Shown here piece by piece: positions 39,081 through 49,160 of a stretch of 64,000 nt of DNA; position 1 is the stretch's first letter, and the number at the start of each line of letters is the position of its first letter. Source of the stretch: Pseudomonas sp. C1C7. Lineage in GTDB: Bacteria; Pseudomonadota; Gammaproteobacteria; Pseudomonadales; Pseudomonadaceae. The notes beneath the pieces were generated by a model. It was not told the DNA's origin and did no database searches. It saw only the letters and a program-made list of their open reading frames with translations. Location: positions 62,001 to 126,000 of the forward strand of contig NZ_JABFMP010000013.1 of assembly GCF_013359595.1 (NCBI RefSeq). Direction: 5' to 3'. The translations under genes were made by a program, and so were the position numbers.

Positions 39081-39980
39081 ATGCCCCTACCCACCCACGT
39101 ACGCCTTGTCGAAGTCGGCCCACGCGATGGTCTGCAAAACGAAGCCCAACCCATCAGCGTCGCCGACAAGGTGCAGCTGGTCGATGCGCTCACGGCCGCG
39201 GGCCTGGGCTATATAGAAGTCGGCAGTTTCGTGTCCCCCAAATGGGTACCGCAGATGGCCGGCTCCGCCGATGTGTTCGCGCAGATCCAGCGCAAGCCCG
39301 GCGTGACCTACGGTGCGCTCGCCCCCAACCTGCGCGGTTTTGAAGATGCCCTGGCTTCGGGAGTCAAGGAGGTCGCCGTGTTCGCCGCCGCGTCCGAAGC
39401 CTTTTCCCAGCGCAACATCAATTGCTCGATCAGCGAAAGCCTGGAGCGTTTCGTGCCGATCATGGACGCGGCCCGGCAGCACGGGGTGACGGTGCGCGGT
39501 TACGTGTCCTGCGTGCTGGGTTGCCCTTATGAAGGCGACGTGGCCCCCGAGCAGGTGGCCCGGGTCGCCCGCGAACTCTATGCCATGGGCTGCTACGAGG
39601 TGTCCCTGGGCGACACCATCGGCACCGGCACCGCTGGCGCCACCCGCAAAATGTTCGAGGTGGTGTCGGCCGAAGTACCGCGCGAGAAGCTGGCCGGACA
39701 CTTCCATGACACCTACGGCCAGGCCATGGCCAACATCTACGCCAGCCTGCTCGAAGGCATCTCGGTGTTCGACAGCTCCATCGCCGGTCTCGGCGGCTGC
39801 CCGTACGCCAAAGGCGCCAGCGGCAACGTCGCCACCGAGGACGTGGTGTACCTGCTCAACGGCCTGGGCATCCAGACCGGTATCGACCTGGACGCACTGA
39901 TCAAGGCCGGTCAGCGGATCAGCACCGTGCTGGGTCGCCCAACCGGCTCCCGCGTGGCCAAGGCCCGTAGCGCACAGTGA
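39081..39980 (+). CDS. liuE: Hydroxymethylglutaryl-CoA lyase
   Basis: This 299-residue TIM-barrel lyase cleaves HMG-CoA into acetoacetate and acetyl-CoA, the last step of leucine breakdown. Hallmarks are VEVGPRDGLQNE (catalytic Arg and metal Asp), EVGSFVSPKWVPQMA, GYVSCVLGCPYEG, GDTIGTGT, HFHDTYGQAMANI (metal His-x-His) and the catalytic cysteine loop GLGGCPYAKGASGNVATED. It is also called mvaB in Pseudomonas. Expression is probably under LiuR through the operator upstream of liuR. Confidence 0.96.
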   Translation: MPLPTHVRLVEVGPRDGLQNEAQPISVADKVQLVDALTAAGLGYIEVGSFVSPKWVPQMAGSADVFAQIQRKPGVTYGALAPNLRGFEDALASGVKEVAVFAAASEAFSQRNINCSISESLERFVPIMDAARQHGVTVRGYVSCVLGCPYEGDVAPEQVARVARELYAMGCYEVSLGDTIGTGTAGATRKMFEVVSAEVPREKLAGHFHDTYGQAMANIYASLLEGISVFDSSIAGLGGCPYAKGASGNVATEDVVYLLNGLGIQTGIDLDALIKAGQRISTVLGRPTGSRVAKARSAQ

Positions 39981-39999
39981 GGGCAACGACACGCGCGTG

Positions 40000-40041
40000 T
40001 GTTACCGCGACATCAAAAACGTGGGGAAAAGCGAGTAACAC
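40000..40041. promoter_or_regulatory. Probable CbrB upstream activating site
   Basis: GTGTTAC at 40000-40006 and GTAACAC at 40035-40041 are perfect inverted 7-mers. They lie 80-125 bases before the sigma-54 promoter of the sRNA at 40149. TGTTAC/GTAACA half-sites are what CbrB recognises upstream of CrcZ-type RNA genes (established knowledge). The spacing here is 28 bases, which I could not compare by alignment. Confidence 0.65.
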
Positions 40042-40121
40042 GGAAACAAAATGTCAGGGTTTGCCTGAGAGAAAAATCCTACAAAACATTAAGCTTTTGA
40101 TTTTAAAGGGTTTTTAAAAGT

Positions 40122-40138
40122 TGGCACGGCTTCTGCTT
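40122..40138 (+). promoter_or_regulatory. Sigma-54 promoter of the CrcY-type sRNA
   Basis: TTGGCACGGCTTCTGCT has GG and GC 12 bases apart, as required for the -24/-12 class. No protein gene follows on this strand for 2.4 kb, but an RNA with CA motifs and a strong terminator does. Transcription should start near 40149. Confidence 0.88.
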
Positions 40139-40148
40139 TCTCTATGGC

Positions 40149-40524
40149 ATAACAAGAATAAAAAATGCGACACCACTAATAAAAACAAGACGTAACGACT
40201 CTGACATAACAAAAACAACACGGCAGAGACGCAGCTAACAGATTTTTTTGGAGAAGATGTGCTTTTCAGGGTGCTTTTCGGAGTTACCCGCAACCGGGCA
40301 GAGAACAATAAAACTACCTTCAGGTAGCTCCCGTATCGGTTGGATCGCTTGGCGAGAAAGTAGATCAGCGCTCAAAAAAATACGTTTGCTCTTGATCCCG
40401 GATGGGGATCGCCAAAAACAGCGGTAAAGGGCAACGGTTGCCAATAACAAAAACAGACCGCCCCTCAATAATAAAAAAGAGCACGCGCAACGAAAATTAA
40501 AGGGGAGCTTCGGCTCCCCTTTGT
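40149..40524 (+). ncRNA. crcY: CrcY-type small RNA (Hfq/Crc decoy)
   Basis: The roughly 375-nucleotide RNA is bounded by the sigma-54 promoter and a UUCG-loop terminator. It contains repeated CA-type motifs that fit AANAANAA, such as AACAAGAATAAAAAA (about 40151), AATAAAAACAAGA (about 40178), ATAACAAAAACAACA (about 40207), AACAATAAAAC (about 40303), AATAACAAAAACAG (about 40443) and AATAATAAAAAAG (about 40468). Such RNAs sequester Hfq with Crc and relieve carbon catabolite repression, and are made by CbrB with RpoN. In P. putida crcY lies next to the HMG-CoA lyase gene mvaB, exactly the position here, so I choose CrcY rather than CrcZ, which is beside cbrB. No open frame on the plus strand is convincing. 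Confidence 0.88.
40499..40522 (+). terminator. Terminator of the CrcY RNA
   Basis: AAAGGGGAGC and GCTCCCCTTT form a perfect 10-bp stem closed by a TTCG tetraloop. Confidence 0.88.
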
Positions 40525-40546
40525 GCTGTCTGGCATTTGGTTTTTT

Positions 40547-40622
40547 AAAAGATCGCAGCCTGCGGCAGCTCCTACAGGTGTACACATAACCCTGTAGGAA
40601 CTGCCGCAGGCTGCGATCTTTT
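40547..40622. repeat. REP hairpin
   Basis: AAAAGATCGCAGCCTGCGGC with AGCTCCTACAGG faces CCTGTAGGAACTGCCGC with AGGCTGCGATCTTTT, with one mismatch in the arms. It separates the CrcY terminator from the convergent acyl-CoA synthetase end. Confidence 0.9.
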
Positions 40623-40627
40623 GATCT

Positions 40628-42322
40628 TCATCGTTTAGCGTTGAGCTCCTCGACACTGATCTCCCGCATGCGGAATTTCTGGATCTTGCCGGTCACGGTC
40701 ATCGGGAACTCGTCCACGAACTTGAAGTAGCGCGGCGTCTTGAAGTGCGCGATGCGCTCCTTGCACCAGGCCTGCAGTTCCTGCTCGGTGGCGCTGTGGC
40801 CGGGGTGGAACTTGATCCAGGCGACGATCTCCTCACCGTAACGCGAGCATGGAATGCCGATCACCTGCACGTCGGCCACCGCCGGGTGGGTGAAGAAGAA
40901 CTCCTCGAGCTCGCGGGGATAAATGTTCTCGCCGCCACGGATGATCATGTCCTTGTTACGGCCGGCAATGCACACATAGCCCTCGTCGTTCATGCTCGCC
41001 AGGTCGCCGGTGTGCATCCAGCCAGCCTGATCGATCGCTTCGGCGGTGCCTTGCGGATTGTTCCAGTAACCGAGCATCACACTGTAACCACGGGTGCACA
41101 GCTCGCCGATGGTGCCGCGCGGCACCGGATTGCCGGCCTCGTCGATGATCTTGCTTTCCAGCTGCGGCTGGGTGCGTCCGACCGTGGTAACACGCAATTC
41201 CAGGTCGTCCGACGGACCGGTCTGCAACGACACCGGACTGGTTTCGGTCATGCCGTAGGCGATCTGCACTTCGCTCATGTGCATTTCATTGATGACCCGG
41301 CGCATCACTTCGATCGGGCAGGTCGCGCCGGCCATGATCCCGGTGCGCAAGCTCGACAGGTCGAATTCGGGGCGTTGCGGCTGATCAAGCATGGCGATGA
41401 ACATCGTCGGCACGCCGTACAGCGCGGTGGCCTTTTCATCGGCGACGGTGTTCAGGGTCAGCAGCGGATCGAAGGCATCGTTGGGGTAGATCATCGTGCT
41501 GCCGTGGGTGATGCAACCCAGATTGCCCATGACCATGCCGAAACAGTGATACAGCGGCACCGGGATCACCAGCCGGTCGGCGGCGGTCAGGCCGAGGCTT
41601 TCGCCAACCATGTAACCGTTGTTGAGAATGTTGTAGTGACTGAGGGTCGCGCCCTTGGGGAAACCTGTGGTGCCGGAGGTGTACTGGATGTTCACCGCCT
41701 GATCGAAATGCAGGCTGTCCTGGCGCTCGCGCAGTTGCTCGACCGACACGCTGCCGGCCAGATCAGTCAGTTGCGACCAGGGCAGGAAACCGACTGGCGG
41801 TTGCGCATCCAGGCTGACCACACCGCGCAGCTCAGGCAGGCGTTCGCTGTGCAATTGGCCGATGGCGTGTTCGGCCAGCTCAGGCGCCAGGCCCTGCAGC
41901 ATGGCGTGATAGTTGGAAGTCTTGAACGATCCGGCACACACCAGCCACTTGCAACCCGATTGCTTGAGCACATACTCCAGTTCCGAGCTGCGATAGGCCG
42001 GGTTGATGTTGACCAGGATCACGCCGATTTTCGCGCTGGCGATCTGGCTGATACACCACTGCGCGCAGTTCGGCGCCCAGATACCGAGCCGGTCACCGGT
42101 CTGCATGCCCAGCGCCAGCATCGCCCTGGCATGCAGGTCCGCCTCCTGGGCCAGTTGCCGCCAGGTGTAGCGCACCTGCTGATGGCGCACGACCAGCGCC
42201 TCGCCATCCGGGTACTGCGCGGCCGTGTTGTCGAACGCCTGGCCGATGGTCATCGCCAGCAAGGCTTTGTCCTGGGAACCTCGGGTGTAGCTGCGCTGCG
42301 GGTTTGCACTGGGTTGATCCAT
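40628..42322 (-). CDS. AMP-binding acyl-CoA synthetase
   Basis: This 564-residue ANL-superfamily ligase activates a carboxylic acid to acyl-AMP and then acyl-CoA. P-loop [19 protein letters not shown] (about residue 205), [51 protein letters not shown] and the C-terminal catalytic lysine in [13 protein letters not shown] are all present. It lies between liuE and liuABCD. Relatives at this place activate medium-chain, branched or acyclic-terpenoid acids, so a role in feeding isovaleryl-type acids into the liu route is plausible but inferred. It is divergent from liuA. Confidence 0.92.
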   Translation of the reverse strand: MDQPSANPQRSYTRGSQDKALLAMTIGQAFDNTAAQYPDGEALVVRHQQVRYTWRQLAQEADLHARAMLALGMQTGDRLGIWAPNCAQWCISQIASAKIGVILVNINPAYRSSELEYVLKQSGCKWLVCAGSFKTSNYHAMLQGLAPELAEHAIGQLHSERLPELRGVVSLDAQPPVGFLPWSQLTDLAGSVSVEQLRERQDSLHFDQAVNIQYTSGTTGFPKGATLSHYNILNNGYMVGESLGLTAADRLVIPVPLYHCFGMVMGNLGCITHGSTMIYPNDAFDPLLTLNTVADEKATALYGVPTMFIAMLDQPQRPEFDLSSLRTGIMAGATCPIEVMRRVINEMHMSEVQIAYGMTETSPVSLQTGPSDDLELRVTTVGRTQPQLESKIIDEAGNPVPRGTIGELCTRGYSVMLGYWNNPQGTAEAIDQAGWMHTGDLASMNDEGYVCIAGRNKDMIIRGGENIYPRELEEFFFTHPAVADVQVIGIPCSRYGEEIVAWIKFHPGHSATEQELQAWCKERIAHFKTPRYFKFVDEFPMTVTGKIQKFRMREISVEELNAKR

Positions 42323-42344
42323 GACGACCCCTATTGTCTTTATT

Positions 42345-42447
42345 CTGTAGGAGCGGACCCGCTCGCGATGGAGGTCAAGGCAACGGGTTATCCAGTCAGG
42401 TAACCGTGATCGTTAACGTCCTTCGCGAGCAAGCTCGGCTCCTACAG
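42345..42447. repeat. REP inverted repeat between the acyl-CoA synthetase and liuA
   Basis: CTGTAGGAGC at the left and GCTCCTACAG at the right end face each other. The inner text GGACCCGCTCGCGA versus TTCGCGAGCAAGCTCGG is degenerate. A LiuR-like core TCGTTAACGT sits inside at 42410-42419. Confidence 0.8.
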
Positions 42448-42458
42448 AATCACCTAAG

Positions 42459-42474
42459 TTGACGTTAACGTAAA
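42459..42474. promoter_or_regulatory. LiuR operator 1 of liuABCD
   Basis: TTGACGTTAACGTAAA has the perfect core ACGTTAACGT and matches the liuR-upstream palindrome in the outer bases. It lies about 100 bases before liuA. Confidence 0.78.
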
Positions 42475-42502
42475 GGGTGATTGACAGCCATTCGTCACAG
42501 GC

Positions 42503-42516
42503 TTACGTTAACGTAA
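42503..42516. promoter_or_regulatory. LiuR operator 2 of liuABCD
   Basis: TTACGTTAACGTAA is a perfect 14-bp palindrome 56 bases before liuA, 43 bases centre to centre from operator 1. Position and spacing fit dual control of the liuA promoter. Confidence 0.8.
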
Positions 42517-42572
42517 AGGTGAGAGCTGAATCACTGCCCTCCCCACCCGACAAAAAAGCCAAAAGGTGACCC

Positions 42573-43736
42573 ATGAACTACCCGACCCTGAATTTTGCCC
42601 TCGGTGAAACCATCGACATGCTGCGCGATCAGGTTAAGTCCTTCGTCGCCAAAGAGATCGCCCCGCGCGCCGCTCAGATCGACAGCGACAACCTGTTCCC
42701 CGCCGATCTGTGGCGCAAATTCGGCGACATGGGTCTGCTGGGCATCACCGTACCGGAAGAGTACGGCGGCGCCGGCCTGGGTTACCTGGCCCACGTGGTG
42801 GCGATGGAAGAAATCAGCCGCGGTTCGGCTTCGGTGGCCCTGTCCTACGGCGCCCACTCCAACCTCTGCGTCAACCAGATCAACCGCAACGGCACCCACG
42901 AACAGAAACTCAAGTACCTGCCGAAGCTGATCAGCGGCGAGCACATCGGCGCCCTGGCCATGAGCGAGCCGAATGCCGGTTCCGACGTGGTGTCGATGAA
43001 ACTGCGCGCCGACAAGCGCGGCGACCACTACGTTCTGAACGGCAGCAAGACCTGGATCACCAACGGTCCGGACGCCAACACCTACGTGATCTACGCCAAG
43101 ACCGACCTGGAAAAGGGGCCCCACGGCATCACCGCCTTTATTGTGGAACGCGACTGGAAAGGCTTCAGCCGCAGCAACAAGTTCGACAAGCTGGGCATGC
43201 GCGGTTCGAACACCTGCGAGCTGTTCTTCGATGACGTCGAAGTGCCGGAAGAAAACATCCTCGGCGTGCTCAACGGCGGCGTGAAGGTGCTGATGAGCGG
43301 CCTCGATTACGAGCGCGTGGTGCTCTCCGGCGGCCCGACCGGGATCATGCAGGCCTGCATGGACCTGATCGTGCCGTACATCCACGACCGCAAGCAGTTC
43401 GGCCAGAGCATCGGCGAATTCCAGCTGATCCAGGGCAAGGTCGCCGACATGTACACCCAGCTCAATGCCAGTCGCGCCTATCTGTATGCCGTGGCCCAGG
43501 CCTGCGAGCGTGGCGAAACCACCCGCAAGGACGCCGCCGGCGTGATCCTCTACAGCGCCGAACGCGCCACGCAAATGGCGCTGGACGCGATCCAGATCCT
43601 GGGCGGCAATGGCTACATCAACGAATTCCCGGCCGGTCGCCTGCTGCGTGACGCCAAGCTGTACGAAATCGGCGCCGGCACCAGTGAGATCCGTCGCATG
43701 CTGATCGGTCGCGAACTGTTTAATGAGACGAAATGA
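42573..43736 (+). CDS. liuA: Isovaleryl-CoA dehydrogenase
   Basis: This 387-residue acyl-CoA dehydrogenase oxidises isovaleryl-CoA to 3-methylcrotonyl-CoA with FAD, passing electrons to ETF. Blocks are [86 protein letters not shown], and the catalytic glutamate in [15 protein letters not shown], which in this enzyme lies in the middle of the chain as expected for isovaleryl-CoA dehydrogenase. The C-terminus holds [51 protein letters not shown] precedes the start. It is the first gene of liuABCD behind two LiuR operators. Confidence 0.97.
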   Translation: MNYPTLNFALGETIDMLRDQVKSFVAKEIAPRAAQIDSDNLFPADLWRKFGDMGLLGITVPEEYGGAGLGYLAHVVAMEEISRGSASVALSYGAHSNLCVNQINRNGTHEQKLKYLPKLISGEHIGALAMSEPNAGSDVVSMKLRADKRGDHYVLNGSKTWITNGPDANTYVIYAKTDLEKGPHGITAFIVERDWKGFSRSNKFDKLGMRGSNTCELFFDDVEVPEENILGVLNGGVKVLMSGLDYERVVLSGGPTGIMQACMDLIVPYIHDRKQFGQSIGEFQLIQGKVADMYTQLNASRAYLYAVAQACERGETTRKDAAGVILYSAERATQMALDAIQILGGNGYINEFPAGRLLRDAKLYEIGAGTSEIRRMLIGRELFNETK

Positions 43737-43743
43737 ATTTCGT

Positions 43744-43840
43744 CAGCTGCAAGCTGCAAGCGACAAGCTGCAAGAGGACAGTGCTCTTGCTTCAACTTGT
43801 AGCTCGTAGCTTGTAGCTTGAAACTTGAAGCTTGAAGCTG
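43744..43840. repeat. Heptamer array forming a long inverted repeat between liuA and liuB
   Basis: The left half repeats GCTGCAA-like heptamers (AGCTGCAAGCTGCAAGCGA, then CAAGCTGCAAG). The right half repeats TAGCTTG/AAGCTTG heptamers (GTAGCTCGTAGCTTGTAG, then CTTGAAGCTTGAAGCTG). The two halves can pair into a long imperfect hairpin inside the operon. Confidence 0.8.
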
Positions 43841-43854
43841 CTACGGAGTAGCCC

Positions 43855-45459
<1,605 letters not shown>

Positions 45460-45469
45460 TCCTACCCCC

Positions 45470-45560
45470 TGTAGGAGCGAGGCTCGCCCGCGAACCGGCA
45501 TGACGCGGTGCAACCGACAAACCGCGGCGCTTTCTTCGCGGGCAAGCCTCGCTCCTGCAG
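45470..45560. repeat. REP inverted repeat between liuB and liuC
   Basis: CTGTAGGAGCGAGGCTCGCC at the left faces GCGGGCAAGCCTCGCTCCTG at the right. It lies inside the operon, ten bases after the liuB stop, so it may tune differential expression of liuCD. Confidence 0.88.
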
Positions 45561-45585
45561 AACAGAGTTGTGGAGACGGACAAAC

Positions 45586-46401
45586 ATGAGCGACTTCAAC
45601 ACCCTCGAACTGCTGACCGACCCCAGGGGCTTCGCAACCCTGTGGCTCAGCCGCGAAGAAAAGAACAACGCGTTCAACGCCGAAATGATCCGCGAACTGA
45701 TCCTGGCCCTCGACCGGGTCTCAAGCGATCCAAGCCTGCGTTTCCTGCTGGTCCGCGGTCGCGGCAAGCACTTCAGTGCCGGCGCGGACCTGGCCTGGAT
45801 GCAGCAATCGGCCGAACTCGATTACCAGACCAACCTCGACGACGCCCGTGAACTGGCGGAGTTGATGTACAACCTGGCCAAGCTGAAGATCCCGACCCTG
45901 GCCGTGGTGCAAGGCGCGGCCTTCGGCGGCGCGCTGGGCCTGATCAGCTGCTGCGACATGGCCATCGGTGCCGACGACGCGCAATTCTGCCTGTCGGAAG
46001 TGCGCATCGGCCTGGCCCCGGCGGTGATCAGCCCGTTCGTGGTGCAAGCCATGGGCGAGCGCGCCACCCGCCGCTACGCCCTGACCGCCGAACGTTTCAG
46101 CGGCCAGCGGGCACAGGCACTGGGCCTGCTCTCGGAAAGCTATCCATCGGCCGAGCTTGAGCAGAAGCTCGAGCAGTGGATCGACAACCTGCTGCTCAAC
46201 AGCCCGGCAGCCATGCGCGCCAGCAAGGACCTGCTGCGCGAAGTCGGTGACGGTTCGCTGCTCCCGGCCCTGCGCCGCTACACCGAAAACGCCATCGCCC
46301 GCATCCGCGTCAGCCCCGAAGGCCAGGAAGGTCTGCGGGCCTTCCTGCAAAAACGTCCGCCAGGCTGGCAAGCCGAAAAAACCACCAAGGAGTCGCGTTG
46401 A
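45586..46401 (+). CDS. liuC: Methylglutaconyl-CoA hydratase
   Basis: This 271-residue crotonase-fold enzyme hydrates 3-methylglutaconyl-CoA to HMG-CoA. The start ATG 45586 (MSDFNTLELLTDPRGFATLWL) has GGAG upstream; a frame from 45508 crosses the REP and is rejected. The oxyanion-hole blocks are GRGKHFSAGADLAWMQQSA and VVQGAAFGGALGLISCCDMAIGADDAQFCLSEVRIGLAPAVISPFV, with the catalytic glutamate in LSEVRIGL. Its stop overlaps the liuD start by one base. Confidence 0.95.
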   Translation: MSDFNTLELLTDPRGFATLWLSREEKNNAFNAEMIRELILALDRVSSDPSLRFLLVRGRGKHFSAGADLAWMQQSAELDYQTNLDDARELAELMYNLAKLKIPTLAVVQGAAFGGALGLISCCDMAIGADDAQFCLSEVRIGLAPAVISPFVVQAMGERATRRYALTAERFSGQRAQALGLLSESYPSAELEQKLEQWIDNLLLNSPAAMRASKDLLREVGDGSLLPALRRYTENAIARIRVSPEGQEGLRAFLQKRPPGWQAEKTTKESR

Positions 46402-48356
46402 TGAGCGCCCCCGTCCTCACTACCCTGCTGGTGGCCAACCGCGGCGAGATCGCCTGCCGCGTGATGCGTACCGCCAAGTCCCTGGGCTTGACCACCGTCG
46501 CCGTGCACAGTGCCACCGACCGTGACGCCCGCCACAGCCGCGAGGCCGATATCCGTGTCGACTTGGGTGGCAGCAAGGCCGCTGAAAGCTACCTGCAGAT
46601 CGACAAACTGATCGCCGCGGCCAAGGCCAGCGGCGCCCAGGCGATCCACCCAGGCTACGGCTTTCTCTCGGAAAACGCAGGTTTTGCCCGCGCCATCGAA
46701 GCCGCCGGCCTGATTTTCCTCGGCCCGCCCGCCTCGGCCATCGACGCCATGGGCAGCAAATCCGCCGCCAAGGCCCTGATGGAAACCGCCGGCGTGCCCC
46801 TGGTGCCGGGTTACCACGGCGAAGCCCAGGACCTCGACACCTTCCGCGACGCCTGCGAACGCATCGGCTATCCGGTGCTGCTCAAGGCCACGGCCGGTGG
46901 CGGCGGCAAGGGCATGAAGGTGGTCGAAGACGTCAGCCAACTGGCCGAAGCCCTGGCCTCGGCCCAGCGTGAAGCCCAGTCGTCGTTCGGCGATTCGCGG
47001 ATGCTGGTGGAAAAGTACCTGCTCAAACCGCGCCATGTGGAAATCCAGGTGTTCGCCGATCAGCACGGCAACTGCCTGTACCTCAACGAACGCGACTGCT
47101 CGATCCAGCGCCGGCACCAGAAAGTCGTCGAAGAAGCCCCGGCCCCCGGCCTGAGCCCGGAACTGCGCCGGGCCATGGGCGAAGCCGCCGTGCGTTCGGC
47201 CCAGGCCATCGGTTACGTCGGAGCCGGCACCGTGGAGTTTCTGCTGGACGCCCGTGGCGAGTTCTTCTTCATGGAGATGAACACCCGCCTGCAGGTCGAG
47301 CACCCGGTCACCGAAGCCATCACCGGCCTCGATCTGGTGGCCTGGCAGATCCGCGTCGCTCGCGGCGAAGCGCTGCCGATGACCCAGGATCAGGTGCCGC
47401 TGGTCGGCCATGCGATCGAAGTACGGCTGTACGCCGAAGATCCGGGCAATGACTTCCTGCCGGCTACCGGGCGCCTGGAGTTGTATCGCGAATCCGCACC
47501 CGGCGCCGGTCGCCGGGTGGACAGCGGTGTCGAGGAAGGCGACGAGATTTCGCCGTTCTACGACCCGATGCTCGGCAAGCTGATTGCCTGGGGAGAGGAC
47601 CGTGAACAGGCCCGCCTGCGCCTGCTGAGCATGCTCGACGAGTTCGCCATTGGTGGTCTCAAGACCAACATCAACTTCCTGCGGCGGATCATCGCCCATC
47701 CGGCGTTCGCCGCCGCCGAACTGGACACCGGCTTCATCCCGCGCTTCCAGGATCAGCTGCTGCCGGCCCCCGCGGGCCTGAGCGAGGAGTTCTGGCAGGC
47801 CGCCGCCCAGGCCTTCGCGCAGAGCCAGCACAACGCGCCACGCAGCGACGACCAGAGCTCGCCATGGGCGATCGGCAACGGTTTCCGCGCCGGCCTGCCT
47901 GCGCAAATCACCCTGCACCTGAGCTGCGAAGGTCAGGACCGCGCCTTGACCCTGGGCGCGCCAAACGCCCACGGCGGGCAGCTCAAGGGCGAGCTGTTGC
48001 TGACCGAGCACCAGGGCGTACGCCGCCAGCACCGGGCGATTCGTCGCGGCGAGGTGGTGTACCTGCAATGGGACGGTGAACTGCGCCGCATCGAGTCCTA
48101 CGACCCGATCAGCGCCGTGGAAGCCAGCCACAGCCATCAAGGCGGGCTAACCGCGCCCATGAACGGCAGCATCGTGCGGGTGCTGGTGGAGGCCGGGCAA
48201 ACGGTCGAGGCCGGCGCGCAACTGGTGGTGCTCGAAGCGATGAAGATGGAACACAGCATTCGCGCGCCCCACGCCGGGGTGATCAAGGCGCTGTATTGCC
48301 AGGAAGGCGAGATGGTCAGCGAAGGCAGCGCGCTGGTCGAATTCGAAGAGGCGTAA
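46401..48356 (+). CDS. liuD: Methylcrotonoyl-CoA carboxylase, biotin-carrying (alpha) subunit
   Basis: This 651-residue subunit carries a biotin carboxylase domain (residues 1-450) and a C-terminal biotinyl domain. ATP-grasp motifs are KATAGGGGKGMKVV, ERDCSIQRRHQKVVEEAPAPGLS and MEMNTRLQVEHPVTEAITGLDLV. The biotin lysine lies in LEAMKMEHSIRAPHAGVI near residue 615. ATG 46401 has AAGGAG 11 bases upstream. With liuB it forms the ATP-dependent carboxylase. The operon ends in a hairpin at 48363. Confidence 0.97.
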   Translation: MSAPVLTTLLVANRGEIACRVMRTAKSLGLTTVAVHSATDRDARHSREADIRVDLGGSKAAESYLQIDKLIAAAKASGAQAIHPGYGFLSENAGFARAIEAAGLIFLGPPASAIDAMGSKSAAKALMETAGVPLVPGYHGEAQDLDTFRDACERIGYPVLLKATAGGGGKGMKVVEDVSQLAEALASAQREAQSSFGDSRMLVEKYLLKPRHVEIQVFADQHGNCLYLNERDCSIQRRHQKVVEEAPAPGLSPELRRAMGEAAVRSAQAIGYVGAGTVEFLLDARGEFFFMEMNTRLQVEHPVTEAITGLDLVAWQIRVARGEALPMTQDQVPLVGHAIEVRLYAEDPGNDFLPATGRLELYRESAPGAGRRVDSGVEEGDEISPFYDPMLGKLIAWGEDREQARLRLLSMLDEFAIGGLKTNINFLRRIIAHPAFAAAELDTGFIPRFQDQLLPAPAGLSEEFWQAAAQAFAQSQHNAPRSDDQSSPWAIGNGFRAGLPAQITLHLSCEGQDRALTLGAPNAHGGQLKGELLLTEHQGVRRQHRAIRRGEVVYLQWDGELRRIESYDPISAVEASHSHQGGLTAPMNGSIVRVLVEAGQTVEAGAQLVVLEAMKMEHSIRAPHAGVIKALYCQEGEMVSEGSALVEFEEA

Positions 48357-48362
48357 AACGAA

Positions 48363-48392
48363 GAACGGTCCTGCGTAATGCGAGGACCGTTC
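48363..48392. terminator. Hairpin between convergent liuD and the repressor gene
   Basis: GAACGGTCCT and AGGACCGTTC form a perfect 10-bp stem around a 10-base loop. On the minus strand TTCGTTTT follows, and on the plus strand there is no T-run, so it best serves the minus-strand gene. Confidence 0.7.
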
Positions 48393-48395
48393 GGG

Positions 48396-49031
48396 TCAGA
48401 ACTTGATGGTTGCCTGAACCACCACACCGATGATTCGACACTCGTCGGTGAACAGGGCTTTGGGATAGGTCGGATTGAGCGGGACCAGATAACGCTGCCC
48501 GCCCTCTTCGATCAGCTTGCGAAACACGGCCTCGCTGCTGCTCGACCACTGGGCGATGACCAGTTTTCCAGGCTCGGCGGCGACGTCCGGGTCCACCAGA
48601 ATCAACATCCCTTCCGAAATGCTCAGGCCGCTGGGCGCGGTCATGGCATCCCCCGACACCGTCAACCAGAACGCCGCGCCCCGGGCGTAATAATCGGTCA
48701 GTTCGAAACGGTATTGCCCCGGTTCGTCTTCACAGATTCCGGTTTCCTGCCAGTCGCTGACCGGGTAGCGAAAGTACGGGTTGTACTTTTGCGCCATGGG
48801 CATTTCGTCGTCGGGCGTGTCGAGGCGTTCGCGAAGCACCATCGCCACTTCGAGAAAATCCATGCCCAAGGCTTTCAACACCTTGTTCATGTCCTCGATG
48901 CTCGGTTCGCGACGTTTGTTGAGCCAGTGGCCGATGCCGCCCTGGGACATGTCCACGCGTTCGCCAAGCTCTTCCTGGGTGATTTTGATCTCACCCATCT
49001 TGTCTTTGACCAATTCAATCCATTTATCCAT
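48396..49031 (-). CDS. XRE/S24-type repressor with alanine at the protease serine position
   Basis: This 211-residue phage-CI-like regulator starts at ATG 49031 (MDKWIELVKDKMGEIKITQEELGERV), and a frame to 49088 adds unsupported residues. The helix-turn-helix is about residues 15-45 (TQEELGERVDMSQGGIGHWLNKRREPSIEDMNKVL). The C-terminal S24/LexA fold is clear (FWLTVSGDAMTAPSGLSI, then EGMLILVDP and VFRKLI). In CI/LexA repressors the motif reads GNSM or GDSM with serine as nucleophile; here residue 129 is Ala while the Lys partner (K172) remains. The hinge (about 65-100) has no Ala-Gly or Cys-Gly scissile pair. It probably cannot self-cleave. It is divergent from the DUF6124 gene. Confidence 0.88.
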   Translation of the reverse strand: MDKWIELVKDKMGEIKITQEELGERVDMSQGGIGHWLNKRREPSIEDMNKVLKALGMDFLEVAMVLRERLDTPDDEMPMAQKYNPYFRYPVSDWQETGICEDEPGQYRFELTDYYARGAAFWLTVSGDAMTAPSGLSISEGMLILVDPDVAAEPGKLVIAQWSSSSEAVFRKLIEEGGQRYLVPLNPTYPKALFTDECRIIGVVVQATIKF

Positions 49032-49160
49032 GTGCGGCACCATACGGGGTAGGCTCCTGCCAGCAAAACACAAAATGTAGTATTTCAAATATGGTCACAA
49101 ATACAGATCGTACTAATATTCGTTCACGGATCTGAATCTATCACGGAGCTTGCCATTACC

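Noticed and set aside
40235-40585. A 116-codon frame antisense to the CrcY RNA
   Set aside because: It crosses the RNA terminator and a REP hairpin; coding is unlikely.
43744-43840. Possible CRISPR array in the heptamer block
   Set aside because: Units are 7 bases, without spacers of constant length, and no cas genes are present.
46278-48140. A 620-codon minus-strand frame opposite liuD
   Set aside because: It is the antisense shadow of a clear biotin carboxylase gene, with no start signal or domain.
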